A stretch of DNA of 64,000 nt, taken from Rhynchospora pubera. Taxonomy: Eukaryota > Streptophyta > Magnoliopsida > Poales > Cyperaceae. Position 1 is the stretch's first letter. Each line of letters opens with the position of its first letter. Positions 43,773 to 54,640 of the stretch are shown here, one piece after another. A model generated the notes under the pieces. It was not told the origin of the DNA. It saw only the letters and a program-made list of their open reading frames with translations, and did no database searches. The position numbers and the translations under genes were made by a program. Location of the stretch: the NCBI GenBank assembly GCA_028095005.1, contig CM051459.1, positions 310,374,513-310,438,512 of the forward strand. The letters are read 5' to 3'.

Positions 43773-45359
43773 TAGGGTTTATCAAACAGGGCGGGGCGGG
43801 GCGGTCCAACCGGCAGCAGTCCACGGGTTAGAACAAGATGGGTTAGGACAGTCCACGGGTTAAAACGGGATGGGTTAGGACGGTCCATACTAAAAATTTT
43901 AGCCCTAATCCTTTCTAAATCCGCCCCATGTAACCTGTACGGGTTATGACAGTCCGGTCTAGTCTGGTCCGCCGATTTTTCATTTATTTTATTGCTGTTT
44001 TTTTTTAATTTTTCGTTAGTTATTTTTTCATTATGGTATATATATATAGAGATAGACTAATGTGCCATCGATGGCACAGACCCATGTGTGCCATCCAGTT
44101 TTTGACCGTCCGATCTCCTTTAAATTTGGTGAACAGATTTGATAGTGTGGTCCAAGTTAAGACGCTGAGGAAGCGAAATTTATTAATTGTTTTCGTCTAT
44201 CCATTATTTCTCTCCGTCTCCCTCCCTCTATTTCCCCCATTCTCCATCACACTTCTCTCGCTCTCCCCTTCGAGGAAAAGAAAAACCTAAAACTCACGCT
44301 AAGTCCTACTCAATCTTTCTTCATGTTACTCTCTCCAACAGATCCAACTCGCGTCTCTCTCGCCGCCAGATCTAACTTTCCTTTGTCACATCTCTCTCAA
44401 CGCCTTTCACTGAACAGTCGCATCTCTCTTTCGCCTTTGTCAAAAAGTTAAGCTCGGTGGTCACTGGTAAATATTTTCCCTCCGTTTTCCCAATTTATTG
44501 ACATTGAACTCCCGCTTGGTTCAATTTTCTCATTTTTCAATTTCCGTTCCTTAGGTTTTGCACCTTTTTCATTGGTCCTATATACCTTTGTTAATTTGGG
44601 GCTGACTATGTGCAAAATTGATAAATTTCTCAATTCAGGTTGTAAAAGGGGGTTTGCTTGGAATATATTTAAAGTACACTCCACGGTTAACTATATCACT
44701 ATGCAACAAGGGTTAGAACAAAGTACTGACGCCACGATCTGGTTAATTTGTTCGTTTTGTGTGATTTAATACTTGGGAGTTAATTTTTTTTTTGTCAGAA
44801 AATGGATGGCACAGGTGCCATCGATGACACTTTAGCTATTCTCTCTCTCTCTATATATATATATATACACACACGACATATTTATTATATAGTAATCACT
44901 ATAACATTTCATTTTTTGTTGTTTTCCTTTTGCGTTTTTCTTTTGTGTGTGTTTTTTTATCTCAATATTTTTTTTGCTGTTTTTTTCCAATATTTTTTCT
45001 GTTTTTTATTTTTCGATATTTTTTTTACTTTTACTTTTGCGTTTTTCCTTTATTTGTTTACTTATTTTTTCTGTTTTTCATTTTTTTCTATTATGTTTTC
45101 TTATATTTGATTTGTAATTTTTTTATTAAATGAAAAAATTCAAATATAATTATATAAAGTTACCCTCCATCTTTTTAGCACGGTTTAAGACGGGTTGACG
45201 GGACCTGGCGGTTCGGTCCACGGGTTAAGACAGGGCAGGTTAACACGGATTTTTTTATAAAGGGCGGCCCAAATTAATCCGCCGTAGATCCGTCCCGGTC
45301 TAACCCTTCGGTCCATGGGGCGGGGCAGGTCTGACCCATCGGATTTTTGATAAACACTA
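43773..45359. mobile_element. Non-autonomous hAT-type element, 1.59 kb
   Basis: Flanked by the 8-bp repeat ATTGTGAT (43765-43772 and 45360-45367). Ends TAGGGTTTATCAAA and TTTGATAAACACTA are inverted repeats with one mismatch, with the TAGNG start usual for hAT. The subterminal parts are rich in GGGCGGGGCGG and ACGGGTTA strings. No transposase frame. It contains a second element at 44048-44844. Confidence 0.85.
44048..44844. mobile_element. Inverted-repeat element nested in the hAT element, with UTR-like cargo
   Basis: Ends begin AGAGATAGACTAATGTGCC and, in reverse complement, AGAGAATAGCTAAAGTGTC, with ATCGATGGCAC shared. Between them is sequence unlike a MITE: a long CTCTCT/TCTCCC-rich leader-like stretch (44200-44450), a CACTG|GTAAAT donor-like site near 44467 and a TCAATTCAG|GTTG acceptor-like site near 44638. 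This suggests a captured 5' UTR with its intron (Pack-type element). The target duplication is hidden by flanking TA/CT repeats. Confidence 0.55.
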
Positions 45360-45367
45360 ATTGTGAT

Positions 45368-46440
45368 GTGATATGATATTAAACTTATGAACGATGTTCC
45401 AAAATAAATATTGCATAGTAGTAAATATTCAAATTTATGATTAATACTTATGGAAAAATGGAAAAAATATATTTTCTAAAATGGTAGGTGAATATTATTT
45501 TCTAAAATAGTATGTGAATATTATTTTATGATTAATACTTATGAAAAATACTTATGAATATTCAAAATAATTGCTCTGCATATTCTTTTTATATTTTTGA
45601 CGATCAACGTACTGTCAACATCATTAGTGAATAATAAATTGTTAAAATACGAACATAATATAATCATCTATTGAAGTTTGTTGTATTAGAACATTTGACG
45701 CACTGATTATTCGCGCAACGCACGTATACCTACTAGTTATAATTAATTAAGAAAAGATTAATTATTTGAAGTATTAAAAATTTATTTAAAAATTAATATA
45801 GTAATATTTTATTTGATTTATAATTTATCATTATAAATTTATAATAGAAGAGAAAAAATAATATATACTACTACAATGTTCTTTTGTTGTGGTCACGACC
45901 GTACAAAAAGTCTCATTTGCCAAATATCTTTGAATGTACGTTGGTATTGGCATGAAAATATATACTAAGAAATTTGGATCAGACGACTAAGTAATTAATT
46001 TGGCCATTCAACAATTGATGTACATCAATTGTTTCTTTCCTTATTAGCTCGTGATTAGCACAATTGTACATCAATTGTACTTAAATCTATTTTTCATAGT
46101 TGTTGAATGGGCCTCTGAGTTTACTTTGATTCTAACAAGTCAGAATTCCGAACTAGAGGGGGAAAATGGACGTGCTATGGAGTTACACAGCTTCAGGGAA
46201 TTTAAGTATCTAAAAAGACAATGTTCCTTATTTTTTAATTTAAATTACTAGATTCACCATCAAATTACAAAAGCACTACAGCTGGTTGACATTATCTCAT
46301 TTTTGTGTTTATTTCGGCTTGTCAAGCTACTTCACTGACTAATCCATATGAAACATTATTTTCACCTAGCTTGGCAGTTGGCGCATAATATATAATTCTC
46401 ATTTTTATTTTTATTTTTTGGTTACTTCAAGCCTTCAAGC
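45368..46440. other. AT-rich intergenic DNA
   Basis: No gene or repeat recognised. Presumed upstream region of the CASP-like gene. Confidence 0.45.
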
Positions 46441-46442
46441 AC

Positions 46443-46450
46443 TATAAATC
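46443..46450 (+). promoter_or_regulatory. TATA box of the CASP-like gene
   Basis: CACTATAAATCTCCCC about 80 bp upstream of the ATG at 46524, with a CA-rich leader. Confidence 0.6.
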
Positions 46451-46523
46451 TCCCCGTAACAACAGTCTCCATCTATCGCCTTCAGGCAAATTCAAAATCA
46501 GAATACACAAAGAACAAAAGGGA

Positions 46524-46765
46524 ATGGCCTATAGAGAAAACAGGCCACTTCAATTTACCCAGCACCCAACACTTATGTGCAGCAGCAACGTATATATGGA
46601 GCAAGCCAACCAGCCAGTTATGCTTCCGCAGGCACCAGTGACACAGCACCCCCTGCCATTTACGCAGCCCCAGCCACCATACATAGAACCACAAAAAAAG
46701 GATATGCAGGTCATTATGACTCCACCGTCGTCTGAGGGGATTATCGGGCACATATATAGCACGTG
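46524..46765 (+). CDS. CASP-like gene, exon 1 (Pro/Gln-rich N-terminus)
   Basis: From ATG 46524 the frame codes about 80 hydrophilic residues rich in P and Q (HPLPFTQPQPPYIEP). The donor ACGTG|GTATGT at 46766 leaves phase 2, which matches the acceptor at 47455, so the join is in frame and gives 177 aa in all, a normal CASP-like length. Unlike family members this exon carries no first membrane segment. The frame stays open to 46991 if the intron is retained. The start is supported by the TATA box 80 bp upstream. Confidence 0.5.
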
Positions 46766-47455
46766 GTATGTCGATTACGGCCACATTCTTCGCGACTGTG
46801 ATCATGACCAGAATACACCTCAAGTACTACATGGACTCGAGTTTTTATATCACCTCAGTTCTCAAGTAAGGAATATTTACTATATTCAAAGAATGCAAAA
46901 CGACCAAAAAGTTGGCAATATAGTTACATTACCGGGGGAAAAAAATAAAAAAGAAGTAGGCTATATATACTTTTACCTAATTGGTTGTTGACTTATGTAC
47001 AAAAGCAGAAAAGCTAGCAAACTAGCTTTCAGCCAATTAGCGGATTCCTAGTAATGCGAGGTCGCTGATCACAGTAATCTTACGTTTATTTATTGACCTT
47101 CTAACAAGCTAGGACGTAAATTCTTTCAATAAGATTTTAGTTTATATGTAGACTTTATATTTGAATGCTATCCTTCTCCTTTGTGGAGCTTATTGACTTG
47201 CAAGTTGCAACTCCATTCGTAAAACTGTGTCAGGATTAAGAACTTTTCTCAAATTTATTTTACAGTGGAAACCTTTTTTTAAAAAAAGTGGAATTAATAC
47301 AACAACAACTAAGTCTTTTGTCCCAAACAAAGTTGGGGTAGGCTACAAAAGAAACCCAGTAGAATAATTAATGATTTCGAAATAATTTATAGAACTTCAA
47401 AGATCGATATTGAATTATTGATGAACTAAAAGTGCACTTTTTTGTTTTTATATAG
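46766..47455 (+). other. Intron of the CASP-like gene
   Basis: 690 bp, T-rich, GTATGT...TATAG. Near 47300-47345 it holds AACTAAGTCTTTTGTCCC and AAAGTTGGGGTAGGCTAC, a string common in dispersed plant repeats. No exon coding a first membrane segment was found in it. Confidence 0.5.
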
Positions 47456-47747
47456 GTACTTTATTGCAGTGAACTTGCTCGTATTAATCTACTCCATAAT
47501 TTCACTGCTAATATCAATTATCAAGAAATCAAAATCCTCAAGTTTAAAACTATTGATTGCAATTGCTGATATAGTTGCCGTCTCCATGCTTCTGACCGCC
47601 AATGGAGCTGCATGTGTCAAAAGCGTACGACGCTATGATACAGCTGGGTTACAAATAGTAGCATCCACAGCGATGTCTATGTTTGCTGTAGCCCTTTACC
47701 TGGCACTAATAATTCTCTCTTTGGTGACTGCCTACAAGAGAAGCTGA
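47456..47747 (+). CDS. CASP-like protein (DUF588), membrane segments 2-4
   Basis: After the acceptor TTTTATATAG|G the frame reads YFIAVNLLVLIYSIISLLIS (membrane segment), KSSSLKLLIAIADIVAVSML with ANGAACV (segment), a short loop, and FAVALYLALIILSLVTAY (segment), ending KRS-TGA. Order and spacing match segments 2, 3 and 4 of the four-segment Casparian-strip-like family; these are plasma-membrane scaffolds. The acidic position in segment 3 (IAIAD) and the Y-F-x-x-A-N start of segment 2 fit. Segment 1 and its Arg are missing from exon 1, so the protein is either a variant with an odd topology or a damaged copy. Confidence 0.68.
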
Positions 47748-48439
47748 TGACCATTTGTTTTTCAAAATTGTACTTTGTTAGTGGTTGAGTTTATATTTAT
47801 ATTTATTTTTACTACATTTAGACTTCTTAAGTTGAATGAGCTTTGCAAAATTATTGAATTTACAGTGCGTTATCATTTGTAGAAGTCAATTTAAATAATT
47901 GTTTGGAACATAAGAATATTTTTTTTATTCTTTTCATGAAATTATATGATCCTTTGATATATGGAATTATTTGGAATCTATCTAATTAATTAAAAATAGA
48001 GTATGCAAGTTCGACAAGCCTTCAAATTAAAAAATGAGCGTGCGCCAATACAAGTCCGTACCACCAGACAACAGTCAGTATTAGTAACTTTGACAGTGAG
48101 GGTAGGATTACAAACAAGGGAGCAAAGAAAGAATTCCCTTGTGCGCTGCCAACTTCCCCCAGGATACTAATTGACCTAAATACCAAAGCTTGCTGGGCAC
48201 CCAATTTGGTACCCCTCTCTCTCGCTCTCTCTCTCTCTCCCTCTCTCCTCTTTCTCCTCTCTCTCTTCCTAGTATACTGCACTGTACCTGTTTGAGGAAA
48301 TGCCTGTGTGAAGTTCATTAATTATTCTGTTTCTGATGGCTATAGTTTTGAACTCATTTATTACCTCTGCTCTGCTGCCCTTTTAACACCTCTCTCTTCT
48401 TTATAACTCTGATCCATACCCCTAAATTCTAATTTCAAA
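47748..48439. other. Intergenic DNA and possible LINE 5' end
   Basis: 3' flank of the CASP-like gene followed, from about 48030, by sequence with a CT-run (48210-48265) that may be the start of the LINE leader. The exact LINE start cannot be set because its 3' target duplication has been lost. Confidence 0.4.
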
Positions 48440-48654
48440 TTGCTCTACTCTGGCCTTCCTAAACTATTAAACTTAGCCTGCCTTATTTTAACCAATTTAT
48501 CTGACCTTTTTACTTCATACCTACCATCACACCTCTCTTACTTTTCTGTGTTTATTTTAAATGAAGTTACTCTCTACAATCCACTTCCATGTCCATTTCC
48601 ACTTCCATTAATTATGATTTACAGCCTCTACAGCATATGGGCATTCCAGTGTAA

Positions 48655-49287
48655 GATGAACCAGGAAAGGCAAATGAGTTCAATACCTGCTCGCATGAAA
48701 CTAAACCAAGAGGCAAAGATTGCAAGATCTCTTTGAAGAGGTGTAAAGCACGCAGGTACAAAAGACAAAAGCTGAAGAAAGTTGATATAAATTCAATCTT
48801 AAAGAAACGTGAGGTTGACTCAACCGTGGGACCGAGTGAAGTTTCTCCAGACTTGAATCAATTGAACATGACAAGGGTAATTAGTGGAGATACTAACCAA
48901 ACACACCACCTACAATCCCCAGCTGTAATGGGGTCCATAAAAGTTCCCATGGAGACTCATAGACCAAGGAAATTGCAGGCGTTAACTGTCTCCCAATCCA
49001 AAAACCAAATTAACCACACCATTAAAAACCCTATCTCTCACCATTCCAACTTAGCCAACTGTCTCCCTGACCCCGCAGAAAAGCCACCCATAAATGAAAC
49101 AAAAAATCACCTAATTAAATACGGCTCATTGAATGAAATTCATAAATTCTCCTACCTGATTCACTCACCTAAATTAAAACCCCTGAATCCATACTTGGGC
49201 CAATTCCTACATCATCCACGCTTCATTCAAACAGTTCCAACCACAAACACAAGAATCAGTTTCCCTTCAAAAATTTTATGGAGCTGA
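48655..49287 (+). other. Open frame upstream of LINE ORF1, no ATG at its start
   Basis: The frame is open from about 48655 to TGA 49285-49287 and overlaps the ORF1 ATG by 10 bp. The start is basic (KRCKARRYKRQKLKK), the rest is rich in N, H, S and P. It has no early ATG and no recognised domain. It could be a remnant N-terminal part of ORF1 in another frame or chance. Confidence 0.3.
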
Positions 49288-50315
49288 ATGATGAAGAGTT
49301 CTTGGCGCAGTTTGCGTCCTTAAGCTCGAACGATAATGAGGAACCAGTAGAGATACCTCTGGATGCTGAAAAAGAAAGAAACTGGCCGACATGTATTGTG
49401 GCAAGAGTACTCACTCATAGATCCATATCTCACACCCTATTTTCGACCACCATGAGAAATGCCTGGGCGGTGCACCCTGACACTGAAATTGAGGCAGCAG
49501 GGTCAAACCATTTCATAATAGAATTTAAATGCCAAGAGGATATGTTTTATGTCTTAAAAGGAGGATGGCATATTAGGGGTGACATGGTCGTGTGCAGGAT
49601 GGCGAGAGGGATTGAGGATACAAGTAACCCTCAAGTGAATGAAATGACAACTTGGGTGGAGGTACATGGCGTGCTACCAGAGTCGATAAACCTCGATGGA
49701 GTGCAGCTTGTTTTTAAGAAGGTGGGGATACCTCTCTCTGATATTAAGATATGTTTTTGTGGTAACCAAAAAGTTTACAAGCAGCTGGTCTTGGTCAAGA
49801 TTAATAAATCACTCATCCCAAAGGTGCCGGTTAATAGAAAGAATAAGCCCTCTTTCTGGGCTTATATTGTTTACATAGGAGTGATGAATGTGTGTTTGTT
49901 TTGCGGTTTCATTGGCCATGACCATGCCAATTGTCCAACAAAAATGAGGGCATGGAGACTAAAGCAATAAGGGAAATACAATAAGGAGATACCTGAAACT
50001 CAGCTTGGTAGATGGATTACAGATAGAACTCGAGTCCCACGTGAAAATACACAAGGTACAACCCTGCCTACCTCGAGCCATCACTCGGCTGGGGCTAATA
50101 GTGGGTCACAAAACCAGAGGGATGCAGATGGAGAGGGCAGTGTTGAATCAAGTAGTTGGGGAATAGTGAAAAAATTGAGGAGGGGAGTTGATTTAAGTAC
50201 AGTGGTGGTACAACAAACAACCTTGGAGGAGACACAAAAAGATATTGCAGCCGTGCAGATAAACTGCAAGCGGGCCAGGGAGGCGATCCCAAACTCGCAT
50301 CCACGTTCTCAATGA
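49278..50315 (+). pseudogene. LINE ORF1 (DUF4283 and CCHC zinc knuckle), one internal stop
   Basis: ATG 49278; the same frame runs to TGA 50313-50315 and is interrupted only by TAA at 49968-49970. Residues about 30-150 show the DUF4283 pattern (ARVLTHRSISHTLFSTTMRNAW, LKGGWHIRGD, WVEVHGVLPESI). A zinc knuckle CLFCGFIGHDHANC (CX2CX4HX4C) follows just before the stop. The remaining 115 codons are a basic, Ser-rich tail. In L1 elements ORF1 binds RNA and chaperones reverse transcription. The end overlaps the ORF2 start by ATGA, suggesting re-initiation coupling. Confidence 0.85.
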
Positions 50316-51811
50316 ATGTCAATTCATGGAATTGCCGCGCCTTCGGGGGCCCGCGGAAAAAACAATTCCTGCGAGACACTCTCCGAGCAACAAAAGCGAA
50401 CATTATTTTCTTATCAGAGACGAAGTCCTCGAGGAGAAGGATGACGAGGTTTATGAATTTTGTACCAACCTTAGATTACATCATTGTGCCGGCCCGGGAC
50501 ACGGCTGGAGGTCTATGCATGGTTTGGAGCAACTCTGTTGACATCCAGGTTCTCAACTCCTCTCTTAGTTACATTTGCGCTCGGATAACAGTCAAGGACA
50601 AGCCGCCTTGGGTATTGCTAGGGGTTTATGGTGATCCTAATCATTTCCAAAGTAGATTAATTTGGGAAACCCTAACTCAAATCATAAACCTTCATGGTCG
50701 GGTCTGTCTAGTTGGTGATTTTAATGAGATTCTGGATTCTAGTGAGAAGTATGGAGGTAGCAGTCGGGTCAAGCAACACACACTCGATTTTCAGAATTTT
50801 GTCTTTAAGTCCGGTCTAGTAGATATTGGCTATAAGGGACCGGCTTATACCTGGACCAACAATAGAAATGTTTCGAAGGCTATTTACCAAAGACTTGACC
50901 GTGTCCTTGCAACTCCAGATTGGTTACAATTGTACCCGAATGCTTATGTCAACCACCTCCCCATGATCCATAGCGATCACTGTCCCATCCTGTTGCGTAT
51001 TAAAAAATCGCCAGATAGGGGAAAAGAATTCAAGATGGAAAACTGGTGGTTTGAGGAATCCGATTTTCAGCAAGCGTGGGTTGAAAAATGGAAACAAGAT
51101 AGCAATATGTCTTGGCAGGATCGGTGGAAAAGCATGAAAGAAAATATTCAAGTGTGGGCCAGAAAGCATCCAACTCCAAAGAAAATGCTCGATGAGTTAG
51201 CTGGAAAAATTTACAAGGTGCAATTGCAGCACCCTGCAGTTCGAGACCATGCACTAGAAGCAAGGCTATTAAAGGAATACAATGAGGTCGAGGCAAAGCA
51301 TGAACTATACTGGAGGCAAAGAGCGCGGATGCAATGGGAGGAGGGAGGAGACCGCAACACAAAATTCTTCCATATAGTGGCGACAAATCGCCGCCGGCAT
51401 AATCTAATAACGGCGATGGAGGATGAGGCCGGAAGATTAACGGGAGATGAGAAGAAAATACGTGCTTGCTTTGTCAATTACTTCAAAAACCTGTACAGCC
51501 CAACCCCATATATGACCCAACAATCAATACTCTCTGACCCAATCCTGGAACCACTAACTCTGAACCCGACCCAACAATCCATGATCTCGGATCAAACCCA
51601 TCAGCCACTAGCCCCTGACCTGACTCGACAACCACATCTCTCCAACCCGATCCAAACAACACTGAACTTGAGTCCGGCTCATCATACAAGAACCTCTGCT
51701 CCAACCCAACAACCTAACTCAAATCATACCCAACAAACACTCCGTGATTTCCTTCAGCCTTTACAAAATAATAGATGGCCTACAATCCCAGAGCAGCCCA
51801 CCAGCACTTAA
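50312..51811 (+). pseudogene. LINE ORF2, endonuclease part
   Basis: ATG 50312, 499 codons. The APE-type endonuclease is clear: NSWNCRAFG, FLSETKS, GDFNEILD, RLDRVLA and the catalytic SDHCP. After residue about 390 an atypical Pro/Gln/Thr/Ser-rich stretch (51510-51780) lies between the endonuclease and the reverse transcriptase. There the frame is lost, and the reverse transcriptase continues in another frame from about 51775. Confidence 0.9.
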
Positions 51812-52614
51812 CAAGGCTACCAGATTTTCATGAGGTCAAGAGAATTTTGTTTCAAATGGGGCCAGACAAAAGTCCAGGACCAGATGGTGTTACTTGTAGC
51901 TTCCTACAACAACACTGGCATATACTGGGAAGTGATTTAGTAAGCCAAATAAAGAAAATTTTCTCTAGTGCTCAGGTGCCAGATCAATGGCTGGGATGTA
52001 ATGTGGTTTTGATACCCAAGAAGCATAAGGCGCTGTCCCCGACTGACTACCGACCGATTAGCATCGGTAATGTTACTTACCGGTTGGTAATGAAAATTGT
52101 GGCAAATAGGTTGAGGCCTTACATGCAGAAGATCATCTCAAAAGAGCAGACGGCATTCATTTCTGGAAGATGCATCACTGATAGTATTATCCTGGTGAAG
52201 GAAGCCATACACTCTTTCAGCTCAGCCAATTACAAACATAAAACCTTCATGTTAAAGGCTGACATTTCTAAGGCCTTTGACAAGTTGGATTGGGTCTTTT
52301 TGCAACATGCCATGCTAACCCTAAATGTGCCTCCAAAATTTATTAAATTGATGTTATCCTCTTTCAAAAATGCAAAAATAACCATCAAAATTAATGGCAC
52401 AGGGGACGGGTTCAGTAACCCGACTAGAGGGCTCCGTCAAGGATGCCCGATGTCGCCATATTGCTTCATAATGGTGATGGAAATGTTAACAAGAAAGTTG
52501 AGGATGGCGCAGGAAAATGAACAAATAAGAGGTGTTAAGCTGGCCCCCATGTGTCCCGCACTAACCCATATTATTTATGCAGATGATCTTATCTTAACAT
52601 GTTATGCGGAGTAG
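51775..52614 (+). pseudogene. LINE ORF2, reverse transcriptase core
   Basis: Frame shifted relative to the endonuclease. MGPDKSPGPDGVT, DYRPISIGNVTYR, KADISKAFDKLDW, GLRQGCPMSPY and IIYADDLIL (YADD active site) are typical L1 reverse transcriptase blocks. It ends at TAG 52612-52614, an in-frame stop just after the active site. Confidence 0.92.
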
Positions 52615-53862
52615 GAGGAAATACAACAATTGACCACAATCATGGAGCAATTTGGCAGGGCGTCGGGTCTAGTCATCAACCCGGCGAAATCCAAGGTGTG
52701 GTGCTCAAAAAGATGTGATCAACAGTCAATCCAGATGGTGCACAACATGCTCACTATTGAAGAATCTGAGGTGGAGGAAAGGTATTTAGGTGCACTACTG
52801 ATACCAAAAAACTGTGCAAAGAAGACAGGGATCATGTTACTTGAGAAGCTGAATTCAAAACTAACAGGCTGGCGGTCAAATTTGTTGTCCCATGCTGGGA
52901 GATTAGTCCTGATTCAATCGGTACTGATGAGCATCCCTGTTTACTTCATGAGTGTGGAAATGATTCCTAAAGGGATTATAAAAAAGATGGAAAGTTTAAT
53001 TGCAAAGTTCTTTTGGGGGAAGACGGATCAAGTGAGATACATGTCCTTTGTTTCTTGGCAAAGAATTTGTCAATCAAGAGAGCAAGGAGGGCTAGGGATC
53101 AGGCAGTTACAACTCTTTGGAGAGGCGTTATACCTCAAGCTGATATGGGCAATGATAAGTGATGCTGATAAACTGTGGGTGCAAGTATGTAAGGGCAAAT
53201 ATTACCAAAACCTGGGTTTTTGGAGGGCTTCAAATATAGCAGGCACAAGTCCTTTGTGGCGGCAGGCAATGAAAATGAGAGAATTTTTCAAACGAAATAT
53301 TAAATGGCAAATAGGAGATGGTGCAAGAATAAAGGTTTTATCTCAACCTTGGTACACAGAGTGGCAAATAGCTGAACAAGCATGCAGAGCGGACAGAAGA
53401 TTAACAGTAGCTGAAATTTTTTATTTTGAAACTGACCAGTGGAGAAGGTCTGAGGTGATTAGACTGTTAGGGTTGGGAGCACTGAACCACATAGAACAGT
53501 CGGGCCAAAAGCCGTGTAGGACTGTTAACATGAGGGACAAGTTGGTTTGGGATGGTAATAAGTATGGCAACTACATGGTCAAGGACGGATATGAGTGCCT
53601 GTTGAGGAGAAGGGGGAACCAAGCTCAAGAAGTGCGATGGCAGTACATTTGGAAATGGAAACATATAATACCCAAAGTGAAAACCTTTATGTGGAGGTTA
53701 CTGACAAATGGGCTGCCACTTGCGCAAAATATGCATGCCAGAATACACTCTTTTTCACCAAGGTGCATAAGATGCAATCAGGAAAATGAGTATGCTATGC
53801 ACTGTTTCTTCTTTTGTGAAGGCTCGAGAATGGTTTGGTTCGGCGGATGCCTGGGAAATTAG
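52615..53862 (+). pseudogene. LINE ORF2, thumb/connection and zinc-binding (zf-RVT) part
   Basis: Same frame as the reverse transcriptase core. ASGLVINPAKSKVWCS, YLGALLIP, SHAGRLVLIQSVLMSIPVYFM and FFWG are the usual L1 post-RT blocks; IWKWKHIIPKVKTFMWRLL and the Cys-rich CIRCNQENEYAMHCFFFCEG form the zf-RVT motif. It runs into a stop after a frame change near 53830-53860. Confidence 0.9.
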
Positions 53863-54640
53863 AACTGATAGCCTGCCTTTGAACATTTCTGATCCTGTGG
53901 AGGCCATTACACAAAACATGAGTGAAGAGAGAATCCCCATTTTCTGTTATACGTTGTGGGAAATATGGCTAGCAAGAAATGAGATGATTTTTCAAAGTAA
54001 AAAATTTGATCCAGGTGGAGTGTGCAAGAAGATACAGAACTGGGAAGGAAGAAGGAATAATGGTGCTGGAAGCAGTATGTCCATGCTAGTGCCTAAAGAG
54101 GTGATGTCGTATGAATATGCACCATATGGTTGGCAAATAATCATAGATGCTTCTTGGGACACCTCAAAGAGAGCTGGTAGTGATTTTTTGGTTTACTGTC
54201 AAGGATTGCTGGAAGAAATGGGAATGGAAAAGCATGACTCAGCTGATCCGTTTCAAGCCGAGGCCAAGACATTATTGAAAGCAATGCAATGGGTTCAGAA
54301 ACTTATTTATGAAAGGGGTATTCAAAGAGTGCAAATATTCTGTGATTGCTTTAATCTGGTAAATGCATTGGTGGAGGATAACCTGGACTCAATTCCATCA
54401 TGGCAAGCAAGGCCGATAATAGCAAATATCGCACAGCACATGGAAACTCTAAGAAACATGGTTTGTATTCAGCATGTGAGCAGAGAAGCTGTTAGACCAG
54501 CCCATGATATGGCCAATCACGCAAGGAGGAGGGGTGTCAGCTATCAGGGCATACCTATGGCAGCAATTATGTGCGAGCACAAAATTGGAATTGAAATTGA
54601 TTCAACATTCTTCCAACAAGTCCAAGAGGCACCGCCTTGA
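53786..54640 (+). pseudogene. LINE ORF2, C-terminal RNase H
   Basis: Continues in a third reading position after the indel near 53840. WEIWLARNEMIFQ, then an RNase H fold: IIIDASWDTSK (first Asp), FQAEAKTLLKAMQ (Glu), QIFCDCFNLVNAL (second Asp), PAHDMANHARR (last His/Asp). This RVT_3-type RNase H at the C-terminus is a known feature of one group of plant L1 elements. Stop TGA 54638-54640. Confidence 0.88.

Noticed and set aside
44802..45133. Hydrophobic frames rich in Phe.
   Set aside because: Produced by a poly-T stretch inside a hAT-type element.
48022..48318. A basic 98-codon frame on the minus strand.
   Set aside because: It is generated by the CT/GA simple repeat at 48210-48265.
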